Part shown: positions 7,998-16,646 of the stretch, in pieces
Numbering within the stretch: the stretch's first letter is position 1
Layout of the letters: the number at the start of each line of letters is the position of its first letter
Assembly (NCBI RefSeq): GCF_039537505.1
Contig: NZ_BAABAQ010000011.1
Location: 186,001 to 250,000 of the forward strand
DNA from: Streptosporangium oxazolinicum
Lineage (GTDB): Bacteria > Actinomycetota > Actinomycetes > Streptosporangiales > Streptosporangiaceae
Reading direction: 5' to 3'
Length of the DNA stretch: 64,000 nucleotides
Position numbers and translations under genes: made by a program
Notes under the pieces: model-generated
Seen by the model: only the letters and a program-made list of their open reading frames with translations
What the model was told of the DNA's origin: nothing
The model's database searches: none

Positions 7998-10085
7998 TCA
8001 GGAGTGCGGGAGCGGGGCGCGCAGGGCGGAGACGGCCTCGGTCCAGTCGACCGGGTCGGGGTCCTGCTCGGCGCGGACCAGCAGGTGGGCGCCTTCGGGG
8101 GCGTTCGCGGTGTCGGCGGCCACGACCAGCGCGCCCCCGGGGACCGGGCCCGAGGTGGCCTCCACCCCGAGCCCGGCCAGCCGCCGGGCCAGTGCCGAGG
8201 CCCGGCTCCCGCCGGTGACGACCAGGGGGCGATTCCACAGCGTCGCGAGGGTGAGCGCCACGTGGGCGGCCGCGTCGCCTCCCGAGCCGTGGTGCACCGC
8301 CACCGGTCCCGGCTCGGAGCCGGGCCCGGCCTGCCCGAACACGGACGATGACACGGACGGCGTCTCGGGTACGGACGCGGACCCGGGTACGGGCGGTGGC
8401 ACGGGCATGGCCACGGTCACCACGCGGCAGGTGGCGCCGTCGCGCACATCGGCGTAGCCGGGGACACCGGCGGGCAGCACCAGCAGGTCCGGTCGGGCAC
8501 CGGAGGCGAGTCCGGGCAGCTCGCCCGCCACGTCCGCGCTGAACCGGCTCACCACCCTGCTTTCCGAGCCGCGCTCGCGGACCGTGGCGGCCAGCGTCTC
8601 CAGCTCGTGGAGGGTCTCGGCCAGCTCGGCCAGCTCCGAGGAGAGGCCGCTGCCGACCTCCAGACGGCCCGCCGGATAGGGGAGCAGGTGGCCCAGGACC
8701 ACCTCGGACGAGGACGCCGGGTGCGCCGAGGACGATTGGGACGCCGGGTGCGCCGACAGGGCGAGGGTGGTGGCCAGGCCGACCAGCGGGGCCTGCTCGG
8801 CGGGAGGCTCCGGCACGATCACCAGCACCCGGTGGGCGGCGGTCACCCCGAGGGCCGCGCGCTCGGCGTCGGCGATGTCGCGGGCCACCCGCCGGTCCGG
8901 GTAGAGCCTGCGCACCAGCGGGCCGGTCATCGCGGTCGTGACGAGGGCCATGACCACCATCAGCGAGTACAGCTCGTCGTCGAGCACACCCTTCTGCAGG
9001 CCGACGGTGAGGATGACGATCTCGGTGAGCCCTCGCGTGTTGAGCAGGGCGGCCAGCGTCCAGGACTGCCGTCCGGGCAGCCGCTGCGTCCGGGCGGCGG
9101 CGTAGGAGCCGAGCAGTTTGCCGCCGATCGCGACGGCGAGGATCGCGGCGAGCGTGCCGAGGCTGGACAGGTCGAGCTCGCGCAGGTTGACGTTGAGGCC
9201 GGCCACCACGAAGAACATCGGCAACAGCAGCAGCACGGCGAGCTGCTCCAGCCGCTCCAGGATCTCGTGGTTGAGCCGCTCCGCTCCCTCGCGGGGCATC
9301 ACCGCGCCGAACACGAACGCCCCGAAGATGAAGTGGACGTGCATCCACTCGGTGGCCCAGGCCGATCCGATCAGGCCGATGAGCACCAGCGAGAGCAGTC
9401 CGGGCGTCAGCCGCCCGGCCTTCTCGTACGCGGGCACCAGACGGGCCAGCAGTGGCTTGACCACCAGGAACATCACCAGCGCGTACGGCAGGGCGAGCAG
9501 GACCTTCCACTGCCCCTCGGCCTCTCCCGCCCCGGCGATGCCCACCACCACCGCCAGAACGGTCCAGGCGAGCACGTCGATGACGGCCGCCGAGGCCAGG
9601 GCGAGGCCGCCCAGCGTGATGCGCTGCATCCCCCGGTCGGTGAGGATCCTGGCCAGCACCGGGAACGCGGTGGCGGCCATCGCCGCGCCCATGAACAGCA
9701 CGAACGGCAGCGTCCTGCCGCCGCCCACGTGCTCGCCCGCGATGGCCAGCGCGAGCACGCACCCCAGGACGAACGGCACCACCGTCGAGCCGAGTGCCAC
9801 GGTCACCGCGATCCGGCCCTTGCCCCTGACCAGCTTCTGGTCCAGCTCCAGGCCGACGACGAACATGAACAGCACCAGGCCCACGTTGGCCAGGGCCTGC
9901 AGCGGGGGCCGCATCTCGGGGCCGAACAGCTGGTCGCCGATCAGGGGGCCCAGCAGCGTGGGGCCCAGCAGGATGCCCGCCACGATCTCGCCGATGACCG
10001 GTGGCTGGCCGAGTCGTCTGGCGAGGGCTCCGAACAGCCGCGCCGCCGCGAGGACGATGACAAGGTCGAGGAGGAGCAGATCCAT
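7998..10085 (-). CDS. CPA2-family cation:proton antiporter
   Basis: Monovalent cation/H+ exchanger of the KefB/CPA2 class, 695 residues. The N-terminal 390 residues hold about 12 hydrophobic helices, starting at the first residue (LLLLDLVIVLAAARLFGAL), with the family signatures PPVIGEIVAGILLGP and LFMFVVGLELD. The last 300 residues are soluble and resemble two degenerate universal-stress-like halves (VLVIVPEPP and LVVTGGSRASALARRLAGLG). No KTN/RCK nucleotide-binding motif is obvious. The ATG used begins exactly at the first membrane helix; a longer open frame to 10190 would add an untypical basic leader. It is divergent from a Ser/Thr kinase gene 120 bases away. Confidence 0.88.
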   Translation of the reverse strand: MDLLLLDLVIVLAAARLFGALARRLGQPPVIGEIVAGILLGPTLLGPLIGDQLFGPEMRPPLQALANVGLVLFMFVVGLELDQKLVRGKGRIAVTVALGSTVVPFVLGCVLALAIAGEHVGGGRTLPFVLFMGAAMAATAFPVLARILTDRGMQRITLGGLALASAAVIDVLAWTVLAVVVGIAGAGEAEGQWKVLLALPYALVMFLVVKPLLARLVPAYEKAGRLTPGLLSLVLIGLIGSAWATEWMHVHFIFGAFVFGAVMPREGAERLNHEILERLEQLAVLLLLPMFFVVAGLNVNLRELDLSSLGTLAAILAVAIGGKLLGSYAAARTQRLPGRQSWTLAALLNTRGLTEIVILTVGLQKGVLDDELYSLMVVMALVTTAMTGPLVRRLYPDRRVARDIADAERAALGVTAAHRVLVIVPEPPAEQAPLVGLATTLALSAHPASQSSSAHPASSSEVVLGHLLPYPAGRLEVGSGLSSELAELAETLHELETLAATVRERGSESRVVSRFSADVAGELPGLASGARPDLLVLPAGVPGYADVRDGATCRVVTVAMPVPPPVPGSASVPETPSVSSSVFGQAGPGSEPGPVAVHHGSGGDAAAHVALTLATLWNRPLVVTGGSRASALARRLAGLGVEATSGPVPGGALVVAADTANAPEGAHLLVRAEQDPDPVDWTEAVSALRAPLPHS

Positions 10086-10170
10086 GTGCAGCACTTGCGA
10101 ACACGCTTTCCGTATGCAAAGAAAAGCCCCGAGAATGTCGAGGGCGACGTTACCGTGTGGGAAATGTCGC

Positions 10171-10185
10171 CGCGAACGTTGCGCG
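10171..10185. promoter_or_regulatory. palindrome CGCGAACGTTGCGCG in divergent region
   Basis: Near-perfect inverted repeat (CGCGAACGTT...CGCG) between the divergent antiporter and kinase genes, 20 bases before the kinase start. Its location fits an operator for joint control, but no cognate regulator is identified. Confidence 0.35.
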
Positions 10186-10205
10186 GACATGGAGGGAGAC
10201 CGCTG

Positions 10206-10994
10206 GTGGAAGGCATCGCCGATTACGAGTTCGTCCGGTCACTGGGGGCGGGCAACCACGGCGAGTTCTACGTGGCGAAGAAGCCCGAGCGGTTGCCCGT
10301 CGAGGCGGACCTGGTCGCGGTGAAGGTGGTGGGCGGCACCGGGAACGACGCGTTCCGCCGCGCCACGAGGGAGCTGAAGGCGTTCGCCGCGGTGCGCTCC
10401 CCGTACCTGGTGCGGCTCTACGACGCCGGACAGCAGGGCGGGGTGTTCTACTACTCGATGGAGTACCTGCCGGGCGGCTCGCTGGCGCGTCCCGCGGAGC
10501 GTCCCTCGCGTGAGCGGGTGCTGCGCTCGATCGCCTGCGTCTCCCACGCGGCGCAGGCGCTGCACGAGGAGGGCATCGTCCACCGCGACATCCGTCCCGG
10601 CAACGTGCTGCTCACCGACGACGGCGGCAAGCTCTCGGACCTGGGCCTGTCGCAGGTGCTGATGCCGGGCGCGACGGTGACCGGGATGGGCGACATCGGC
10701 TCGGTGGAGTTCACCGACCCGGCGCTGCTGCAGGGGGAGACTCCCACCCCCGCGGGGGACGTGTGGTCGCTGGGGGCGACGCTGCACTGGGCGGTGAGCG
10801 GCAACGGCCTCTACGGGGAGTTGCCCACCCACGACCCGCTGCTCACCCTGCGCAAGCTGAACAGCACGACGCCGTCGATCGACGCGGGGCTGGAGCCCGA
10901 GCTGTCGGACCTGGTCCAGGCCTGCCTCGGCGACGTGGCCAAGCGGCCCACCGCCAGGGGGGTGGCCGACCGGCTCTACGCCCTGCTGGCCTGA
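10206..10994 (+). CDS. small cytoplasmic Ser/Thr protein kinase
   Basis: Hanks-type kinase of only 262 residues with no transmembrane or extracellular part. Visible are the glycine loop LGAGNHGEFY, the ATP-binding Lys in VAVKVVGG, the catalytic loop HRDIRPGN, and DLG in place of the usual DFG. The APE region is replaced by FTDPALLQG. The GTG start has GGAGGGAGA upstream at good spacing. It is divergent from the antiporter, so it may regulate ion exchange or share its signal; that is inference. The stop codon is followed at once by an 18-bp minisatellite. Confidence 0.88.
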   Translation: MEGIADYEFVRSLGAGNHGEFYVAKKPERLPVEADLVAVKVVGGTGNDAFRRATRELKAFAAVRSPYLVRLYDAGQQGGVFYYSMEYLPGGSLARPAERPSRERVLRSIACVSHAAQALHEEGIVHRDIRPGNVLLTDDGGKLSDLGLSQVLMPGATVTGMGDIGSVEFTDPALLQGETPTPAGDVWSLGATLHWAVSGNGLYGELPTHDPLLTLRKLNSTTPSIDAGLEPELSDLVQACLGDVAKRPTARGVADRLYALLA

Positions 10995-11002
10995 GAGCTC
11001 CG

Positions 11003-11164
11003 CCGGTTCGAGACGCCCTGTTGGTTTGAGGAGCCTCGTCGGTCTGAGACGTTCTGCCGGCTTGAGAAGTCCCGCTGGTCTGAGACGCCCTGTTGGTTTG
11101 AGGAGCCCCGCCGGTCTGAGACATCCTGCTGCTTTGAGCAGCCTCGCCGGTTCGAGACGTCCTG
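11003..11164. repeat. 18-bp minisatellite, nine copies, intergenic
   Basis: Nine tandem units of exactly 18 bp, about ccggtctgagacgccctg, start 8 bases after the kinase stop. Units differ by substitutions but never by length. Alternate units tend to read tttgaggagcc rather than tctgagacgcc, hinting at a higher-order 36-bp dimer. Short open frames through the array encode only hexapeptide repeats, have no ribosome site and are not annotated as genes. Confidence 0.88.
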
Positions 11165-11258
11165 CCGACGCCGGGCTGAGAGCCTCGCCGGTGTGGGGTG
11201 CCCGGCCGCCGGGGTGCCTCACCCAAGGACCGGCCAGGTTGCCTGAGGTCCTCCGGGC

Positions 11259-11858
11259 CTACGCGACGGTGGGGCGGAGGCGGTCCAGTTCGGCGTCGAG
11301 CATCCTTTCCAGGCGCGCGGTGCCGAGCCTGTCCGGATAGAGCAGGTGGTGCGCGCTCAGCCCGTCGACGAGGGCGAGCAGCCGCTCGGTGACGTCGTCG
11401 AGGTCGTCGGAGGTGGCGATCTCCCCGCCGGTGGCCGCCGCGCCGAGCAGGCTGCGTACCAGGTAGCGCAGCTCCTCGGCCTCGGCGCGCTGCGCCTCCA
11501 GCATCGCCGGGCTGGTCATGCTGCGGCTCCAGAAGCCCATCTCCAGCACGCTCTCCCGGGCGCGCTCGTCGTCCAGCGGAAGGTTGTCGAGGAGGAGTTC
11601 GCGCAGCGCGGCCAGCCCGGTGAGACCGGCCAGCTTGCCGCGCAGGCGCTCCACGATGCGCCGGTGCGAGGAACGCAGCGCCGACAGCATGATGTCGTCC
11701 TTGTCGGCGAAGTAGTGGGTCAGCACACCGTTGGAGTAACCGGCCTCCCGGGCGATGGCCCGGGTCGTGGCGGCCTCGATGCCCTCGCGCAGGATGACGC
11801 GGCGCGCGGCCTCGACGACCTCCTCGCGGCGCTCGCTGTGATTGACGATCTTCGGCAC
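11259..11858 (-). CDS. TetR-family transcriptional regulator
   Basis: Typical TetR repressor, 199 residues. The N-terminal helix-turn-helix is at about residues 24-48 (ATTRAIAREAGYSNGVLTHYFADK), followed by an all-helical ligand-binding domain. The start ATG has GGAGTGAGG just upstream. It is divergent from the sugar-kinase/aminotransferase pair, and the 82-base gap contains a palindrome next to the -35 box of that pair. This is the usual arrangement for a local repressor relieved by a small ligand. The ligand is unknown. Confidence 0.93.
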   Translation of the reverse strand: MPKIVNHSERREEVVEAARRVILREGIEAATTRAIAREAGYSNGVLTHYFADKDDIMLSALRSSHRRIVERLRGKLAGLTGLAALRELLLDNLPLDDERARESVLEMGFWSRSMTSPAMLEAQRAEAEELRYLVRSLLGAAATGGEIATSDDLDDVTERLLALVDGLSAHHLLYPDRLGTARLERMLDAELDRLRPTVA

Positions 11859-11870
11859 CTCACTCCTTCC

Positions 11871-11882
11871 CGAACGGGTTCG
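11871..11882. promoter_or_regulatory. candidate TetR operator CGAAC-GG-GTTCG
   Basis: A 5+5 inverted repeat with a 2-base centre touches the TTGACA -35 box of the divergent kinase gene and lies 13 bases from the TetR start codon. A repressor bound here could shut both promoters. Confidence 0.5.
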
Positions 11883-11913
11883 TTGACATTTTAGTCGGTC
11901 GCCCGTCTATTAT
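11883..11913 (+). promoter_or_regulatory. promoter of the PfkB-aminotransferase genes
   Basis: TTGACA and TATTAT are separated by 19 bases, followed 20-odd bases later by GAGGAGG and the ATG. The boxes are near consensus; the spacer is one to two bases long. It is among the clearest sigma-70-like promoters in the window. Confidence 0.65.
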
Positions 11914-11940
11914 CCGCTGAAGACATGAGGAGGACTCGAT

Positions 11941-12864
11941 ATGACCGTCGTCACCCTCGGTGTGCACATCGTGGACGTGCTCGCCAGACCGGTGGAGTCG
12001 ATCCCCGACGGGCAGGACACCCACCTGCTGGAGCAGATCCGCGTCACCGCCGCGGGCGCCGCCGCCGCGACCGCCGTCGATCTGGCCGCGCTCGGCGTCC
12101 CGGTGGCCTCGGTGGGGGCGATCGGGGACGACGAGCTCGGAGACCTGCTCGTCATGATGATGGAGCGGCGCGGGGTCGACGTGGCCGGGATCGTCCGCAG
12201 GCGGGGGGAGCAGACCGCCGCCTCGATCCTGCCGATCCGTCCCGACGGCGGGCGCCCGTCCTTCCACGTCCCCGGCGCCAACCTGGGCCTGTCAACCGCC
12301 GACGTCGCCCCCGAGACCGTCCTCGGCGCGCGGGTCGTGCACCTGGGCGGCATGGACGTCACCTGGGGCCTGTACGACCCCGCGTTCTTCGCGCTGCTGG
12401 ACGAGGCGCGGGCGGGGGGCACGATCGTCACCATGGACCTGCTGTCCAACCTGCCGGACCTCATGCGGGGGGTCCGCAGCTTCCTCCCGCACGTCGACTA
12501 CCTCCTGCCCAACGAGGAGCAGGCGCTGCTGATGAGCGGCGCGGGCGAGGTGGGCGACGTGGAGGAGGCCGCGAGCGCCCTGCTGGCGCAGGGGGCCTCG
12601 GCCGTCCTGGTCACGCTCGGCGCGGACGGGAGCCTGATCGCCGACGCGGAGGGCCTCACCCGCGTTCCCGCGCTCGACGTCCCGGTGGTCGACACCACCG
12701 GCTGCGGAGACGCCTACTGCGCCGGGTTCATCGCCGGTCTGGTCGACGGCCGCGACGTGGCCGGCGCCGCGCGGCTCGGCACCGCGCTGGCCGCCCGCGT
12801 CGCCGGGGGCCTCGGCTCGGACGCGGGCCTGGACGGGGCCGGGGAACTCCGCGACGAGAAGTGA
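11941..12864 (+). CDS. PfkB-family carbohydrate/nucleoside kinase
   Basis: Ribokinase-fold kinase, 307 residues. The C-terminal signature DTTGCGDAYCAGF carries the catalytic Asp of the anion hole, and a second PfkB region is seen around GADGSLIADAEG. The N-terminal Gly-Gly motif is replaced by AAGAAAATA. A strong GAGGAGG ribosome site precedes the ATG. The downstream aminotransferase gene is 178 bases away and could be co-transcribed. The substrate is not evident; pairing with a PLP aminotransferase suggests an amino-sugar or related metabolite, which is inference. Confidence 0.88.
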   Translation: MTVVTLGVHIVDVLARPVESIPDGQDTHLLEQIRVTAAGAAAATAVDLAALGVPVASVGAIGDDELGDLLVMMMERRGVDVAGIVRRRGEQTAASILPIRPDGGRPSFHVPGANLGLSTADVAPETVLGARVVHLGGMDVTWGLYDPAFFALLDEARAGGTIVTMDLLSNLPDLMRGVRSFLPHVDYLLPNEEQALLMSGAGEVGDVEEAASALLAQGASAVLVTLGADGSLIADAEGLTRVPALDVPVVDTTGCGDAYCAGFIAGLVDGRDVAGAARLGTALAARVAGGLGSDAGLDGAGELRDEK

Positions 12865-13042
12865 CCTCTCCCCGTCTCCGTCCCCGTCCCTGGCCCCGCC
12901 CTCGACCTCCCCGGCCCCGCTCCCGCCCCTCCCGCTCCGACCCGGTCCTCCCGGCCCCGCTCCCGGGGTCGTACGGGTGGCGGGAGCGGCCGTTAACCGC
13001 TCGAACCATCCGGACGTGAACCCAGACATGAAAGGACGACGC

Positions 13043-14266
13043 ATGTCCATCGACGCCGAACTCAGGGAGCGGGCCGCCAAGGTCGTCCCCGGCGGCATGT
13101 ACGGCCACCTCAACGCGGCCCTGCACGGCCCCGCCTACCCGCAGTTCTTCGTCGGGGGAGAGGGCTGCCGCCAGCGTGACGCCGACGGGCGCGAGTACGT
13201 CGATCTCATGTGCTCCTGGGGGCCCGTCGTGCTCGGCCACCGCCACCCCGCCGTCGAGGGCGCCGTCGCGGCCCAGCTCGCCGAGGGCGACTGCCTCAAC
13301 GGCCCGGGTCCCGTCTACGTGGAGCTCGCCGAGCTGCTGGTGGAGATCGTCCCGCAGGCCGACTGGGTGATGTTCTCCAAGAACGGCACCGACGCCACCA
13401 CCCAGGCGCTGATGGTCGCCCGCGCCGCCACCGGCAGGACCAAGGTCCTCATGGCGCACGGCGCCTACCACGGGGCCGACCCATGGTGCACGCCCAGCCC
13501 GGCGGGGACCACCCCCAGCGAGCGCGCGGACCTGGTCGAGTTCACCTACAACGACCTCGCCAGCGTCGAGGCCGCCGCGGCCCGGGTGGAGGGCGACGTC
13601 GCCGCGATCATCGTGACGCCGTTCAAGCACGACTCGTTCGAGGACCAGGAGCTCGCCGCCGCGGAGTTCGCCCGGGGGGTGCGGGCCCTGGCCGACCGGA
13701 TCGGCGCCGCGCTGGTGATCGACGACGTGCGCGGGGGCTGGCGGATCGACCTGGGCGGCTCCTGGGAGCCCCTGGGCGTACGCCCCGACCTGTACGCCTT
13801 CAGCAAGGCGATGGCGAACGGCCACCCGATCGCCGCCGTCACCGGCGTGGACTCCCTGCGCGGGCCCGCCCAGACGCTCTACTCCACCGGCTCCTTCTGG
13901 TTCAACGCTGCCCCGATGGCCGCGGCCAAGGCCACGATCGAGACGCTGCGCGCCATCGACGGCATCGCCCTGATGGAGCGCGCGGGCACCCGCCTGCGCG
14001 AGGGACTCGCCGCCCAGGCCGCCTCCCACGGCTTCACGGTCAACCAGACGGGCCCGGCGCAGATCCCGTGGCTCTCCTTCGAGGGCGACGCGACGCTGGA
14101 GAAGGGCATGTTCTGGGCCGCGGCCTGCCTGGAGGAGGGGGTCTACCTCCACCCGTGGCACAACTGGTTCCTGTCGGCGGCTCACACCGACGCCGACATC
14201 GACCGGGCACTCCAGGGCACCGACGCCGCCTACGCCAGGCTCAGGGCCCGCTTCGGCGCCGACTGA
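13043..14266 (+). CDS. class III PLP-dependent aminotransferase (GSA-aminomutase-like)
   Basis: PLP enzyme of the glutamate-1-semialdehyde aminomutase branch, 407 residues. VPGGMYGH at the N-terminus and MFSKNGTDATTQALMVARAATGR (PLP phosphate loop) are typical. The Asp of VIDDVRGGWRI stacks on the cofactor, and the Schiff-base Lys lies in FSKAMANGHP. The ATG is preceded by AAAGGACG; an in-frame ATG at 13028 is less well placed. True heme-pathway GSAM enzymes usually lie with hem genes, absent here, so a catabolic or biosynthetic transaminase acting with the PfkB kinase is more likely. Confidence 0.9.
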   Translation: MSIDAELRERAAKVVPGGMYGHLNAALHGPAYPQFFVGGEGCRQRDADGREYVDLMCSWGPVVLGHRHPAVEGAVAAQLAEGDCLNGPGPVYVELAELLVEIVPQADWVMFSKNGTDATTQALMVARAATGRTKVLMAHGAYHGADPWCTPSPAGTTPSERADLVEFTYNDLASVEAAAARVEGDVAAIIVTPFKHDSFEDQELAAAEFARGVRALADRIGAALVIDDVRGGWRIDLGGSWEPLGVRPDLYAFSKAMANGHPIAAVTGVDSLRGPAQTLYSTGSFWFNAAPMAAAKATIETLRAIDGIALMERAGTRLREGLAAQAASHGFTVNQTGPAQIPWLSFEGDATLEKGMFWAAACLEEGVYLHPWHNWFLSAAHTDADIDRALQGTDAAYARLRARFGAD

Positions 14267-14311
14267 GACCCGGCCGGGCCTTCGGGGAGGTGACGGACGG
14301 ACGGCGTACGG

Positions 14312-15403
14312 CTAGCGCCGGGCGTCGTCCCGCAGGCGAGACCACTGCAGGTCGTCCAGGCGCGTGCCGCCGGGGCCGGGCAGCATCCCGCGCAGCAGGG
14401 CCTCGCGGGTGAAGCCCGCGCGCTCCAGCACCCGCTGCGAGGCGACGTTGCCGGGGGAGGTGCCCGCGATGATCCGGGCCAGGGAGGTGTGCTCGAAGGC
14501 CCAGCCGACCAGCAGATCCACCGCCCTGGCGGCGAAGCCCCTGCCGCGGAACTCCGGCCGCACGCTGTAGCCCGTCATCGCCTGCCCCAGCGGGGGGATC
14601 ACCCCGCTGAGCTGGATGTCCCCGGCGAACGCGCCCGTCGCGGCGTCCAGGATCGCGACCTCGGCCCCCTTGCCCGCCAGCCAGTTCGCGCCCGTGTTGC
14701 GGCACCGCTCCTCGACCTTCTCGAAGGTGGAGGGCTCGGAGGGGACGCTGTACCGCATGACGTCGGGCAGGTTCCGCAGCGCCAGGTAGTCGGCGGTGTC
14801 GGCGGCGGTGAGCGGCCTGAGCCGCACGACCCCGTCGGTCAGCGATCCACCGGGGAACTCCGGCAGCAGGGGCGTCACGCGCTCGCCGGAGTCGCCGCGC
14901 AGGCGCGCGAAGCCCACCAGGTCCTGCCGGGTGCCGTCGCGCTGCTCCTCGGCCCCGCGCCGGATGCCCTCGTGCCGGAAGCCCGCGGCCAGGGCGACCC
15001 GCTGGCTGGCCAGGTTCTCCACGTTGGCGAGCAGCTCGACGCGCGCGACCCCGTGGCCGAACCCCCACGCGGTCAGCGCGGCGGTGGCGGCCGTGGCCAC
15101 CCCGCGGCCCCGTGCCCACGGCGCGACCAGGTAGCCGATCTCGATGCCCCCGCGGGGACGGGCCATGAGGCCGATGTTGCCCAGCCACTCGTCCGTCACC
15201 GCGTCCGCGATCGCGAACGGGGCCCCTCCCGTCCGCCACTCCTCCCGGCACCGCTCCATGTACTCGAGCGCGTCGTCCCGGGTGTACGGCACGGGGACGA
15301 GGGGGAGGAAGCGGACGATCTCCGGGTCGGAGCAGGCGCGGACGATCGCCTCGGCGTCGGTCAGGGCCAGCGGCCTCAGGACGACGGGGCCGGCCGGAAT
15401 CAC
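14312..15403 (-). CDS. double GNAT acetyltransferase
   Basis: Two RimJ/RimL-type GNAT domains in one chain of about 363 residues. Domain 1 has the acetyl-CoA loop region APWARGRGVATAATAALTAWGF and ends near residue 175. Domain 2 begins VVRLRPLTAADTADYLALR and has the loop RPEFRGRGFAARAVDLLVGWAF. Such proteins N-acetylate amino groups of peptides, antibiotics or small amines; the substrate is unknown. The GTG start is uncertain, with alternative GTGs at 15418 and 15420 and no good ribosome site. The gene is divergent from trmI and convergent with the aminotransferase. Confidence 0.85.
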   Translation of the reverse strand: MIPAGPVVLRPLALTDAEAIVRACSDPEIVRFLPLVPVPYTRDDALEYMERCREEWRTGGAPFAIADAVTDEWLGNIGLMARPRGGIEIGYLVAPWARGRGVATAATAALTAWGFGHGVARVELLANVENLASQRVALAAGFRHEGIRRGAEEQRDGTRQDLVGFARLRGDSGERVTPLLPEFPGGSLTDGVVRLRPLTAADTADYLALRNLPDVMRYSVPSEPSTFEKVEERCRNTGANWLAGKGAEVAILDAATGAFAGDIQLSGVIPPLGQAMTGYSVRPEFRGRGFAARAVDLLVGWAFEHTSLARIIAGTSPGNVASQRVLERAGFTREALLRGMLPGPGGTRLDDLQWSRLRDDARR

Positions 15404-15549
15404 ATCATGGGAGAACACACCACAACAGCTACCAGGTGCTGCTTCAAGCGGCGAATCGTTTCGCGGATCACCCTCCCCCGTCCGCCCCGGCCTCCGTCCC
15501 CCTCGCGTGGTCGCGTCCCCGGCGGTCCGAGGACACCGTCGCGCGCCGA

Positions 15550-15555
15550 TAACCT
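15550..15555 (+). promoter_or_regulatory. -10 box of leaderless trmI
   Basis: TAACCT stands seven bases before the trmI ATG, and no ribosome site lies between. This matches the TANNNT-N6-8-start layout of leaderless actinobacterial genes. Confidence 0.45.
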
Positions 15556-15562
15556 TGCGGTC

Positions 15563-16441
15563 ATGGGTTTTCGCAGGCATGGGCCGTTTCAGGCCGGGGA
15601 TCAGGTTCAGCTCACCGACCCCAAGAACAAGCGTCACACGGTGACGCTGAAGGAAGACGGCGTGTTCCACACGCACAAGGGCGGGATCCCGCACAGTGAG
15701 CTGATCGGCCGGCCCGAGGGCTCGGTGGTGCGTTCGTCCGGCGGCACCCAGTATCTGGCGTTCAGGCACCTCCTCCAGGACTACACGCTGTCCATGCCAC
15801 GCGGCGCGGCGGTGATCTATCCCAAGGACTCGGCCCAGATCGTGGCCATGGCCGACATCTTCCCCGGCGCCCGGGTGGTGGAGGCGGGCGTCGGCTCCGG
15901 CGCGCTCACCTGCTTCCTGCTGCGCGCCATCGGCTCCGAGGGCACCCTCACCTCGTACGAGCGGCGCCCGGACTTCGCCGAGATCGCCACCAAGAACGTG
16001 GAGAAGTTCTACGGCGGCCCGATGAAGCAGTGGCGTCTGGTGGTCGGCGACTTCGCCGAGGATCTCGACGAGAACGACGTCGACCGGATCATCCTGGACA
16101 TGCTCGCCCCGTGGGAATGTGTGGACGCCGCGGCGCGGGCCCTCACCCCCGGCGGCGTGATCTGCTGTTATGTCGCGACCACAACCCAGCTCTCGCGTAC
16201 GGTCGAAACTCTCCGGGAGCACGGGAGTTTCACCGAGCCCCATGCGTGGGAGACCCTGGTTCGTGACTGGCATGTCGAGGGACTGGCCGTGCGGCCCGAC
16301 CACAGGATGGTCGGCCACACCGGGTTCCTGGTCACGGCCCGTCGCATGGCCGACGGGGTGACGCCACCACCTCGACGTAGACGTCCGGCGAAGGGGGCAC
16401 ATGGCGAGGAGTCCACGACTTCCACGTCTTCCGCCACATGA
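15563..16441 (+). CDS. trmI: tRNA (adenine-58-N1)-methyltransferase TrmI
   Basis: SAM-dependent methyltransferase that makes m1A58 in the T-loop of tRNA, 292 residues, working as a homotetramer in relatives. The N-terminal beta domain is followed by YPKDSAQIVAMADIFPGARVVEAGVGSGALT, which is the SAM-binding motif I. The catalytic Asp lies in IILDMLAPWE, and HRMVGHTGFLV is the family C-terminal motif. The neighbourhood with a RecB-like nuclease and the proteasomal ATPase matches mycobacteria. Basic PPPRRRRPAK and Ser/Thr-rich tails follow the fold. Confidence 0.95.
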   Translation: MGFRRHGPFQAGDQVQLTDPKNKRHTVTLKEDGVFHTHKGGIPHSELIGRPEGSVVRSSGGTQYLAFRHLLQDYTLSMPRGAAVIYPKDSAQIVAMADIFPGARVVEAGVGSGALTCFLLRAIGSEGTLTSYERRPDFAEIATKNVEKFYGGPMKQWRLVVGDFAEDLDENDVDRIILDMLAPWECVDAAARALTPGGVICCYVATTTQLSRTVETLREHGSFTEPHAWETLVRDWHVEGLAVRPDHRMVGHTGFLVTARRMADGVTPPPRRRRPAKGAHGEESTTSTSSAT

Positions 16442-16646
16442 TGACGATTCGGCCACGACGGCCCGCGAGAGAGTGACACGGGAGCGGACCTTCGTGTTCT
16501 TATGCTTCTAGTGCCAAATGCACCAAAAGGGATTAATCATCGCGCACTTAATGTAGTCATATGAACACCGCTCAGCCAGGTAAGGGACAGCCCCCAGATG
16601 GGTAGGGTTTTGAGTAGTCGGTCTCGACTGGGAAGGAGGTGACGCC

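Noticed and set aside
10086..10190. N-terminal extension of the antiporter by 35 codons
   Set aside because: It would add a basic, non-hydrophobic leader before the first helix and reach the start of the divergent kinase; the family begins at the helix.
11026..11340. Possible small protein of GLRRPA-like hexapeptides from the 18-bp array
   Set aside because: The frame exists only because the period is a multiple of three; no ribosome site, and it runs into the antisense of the TetR gene.
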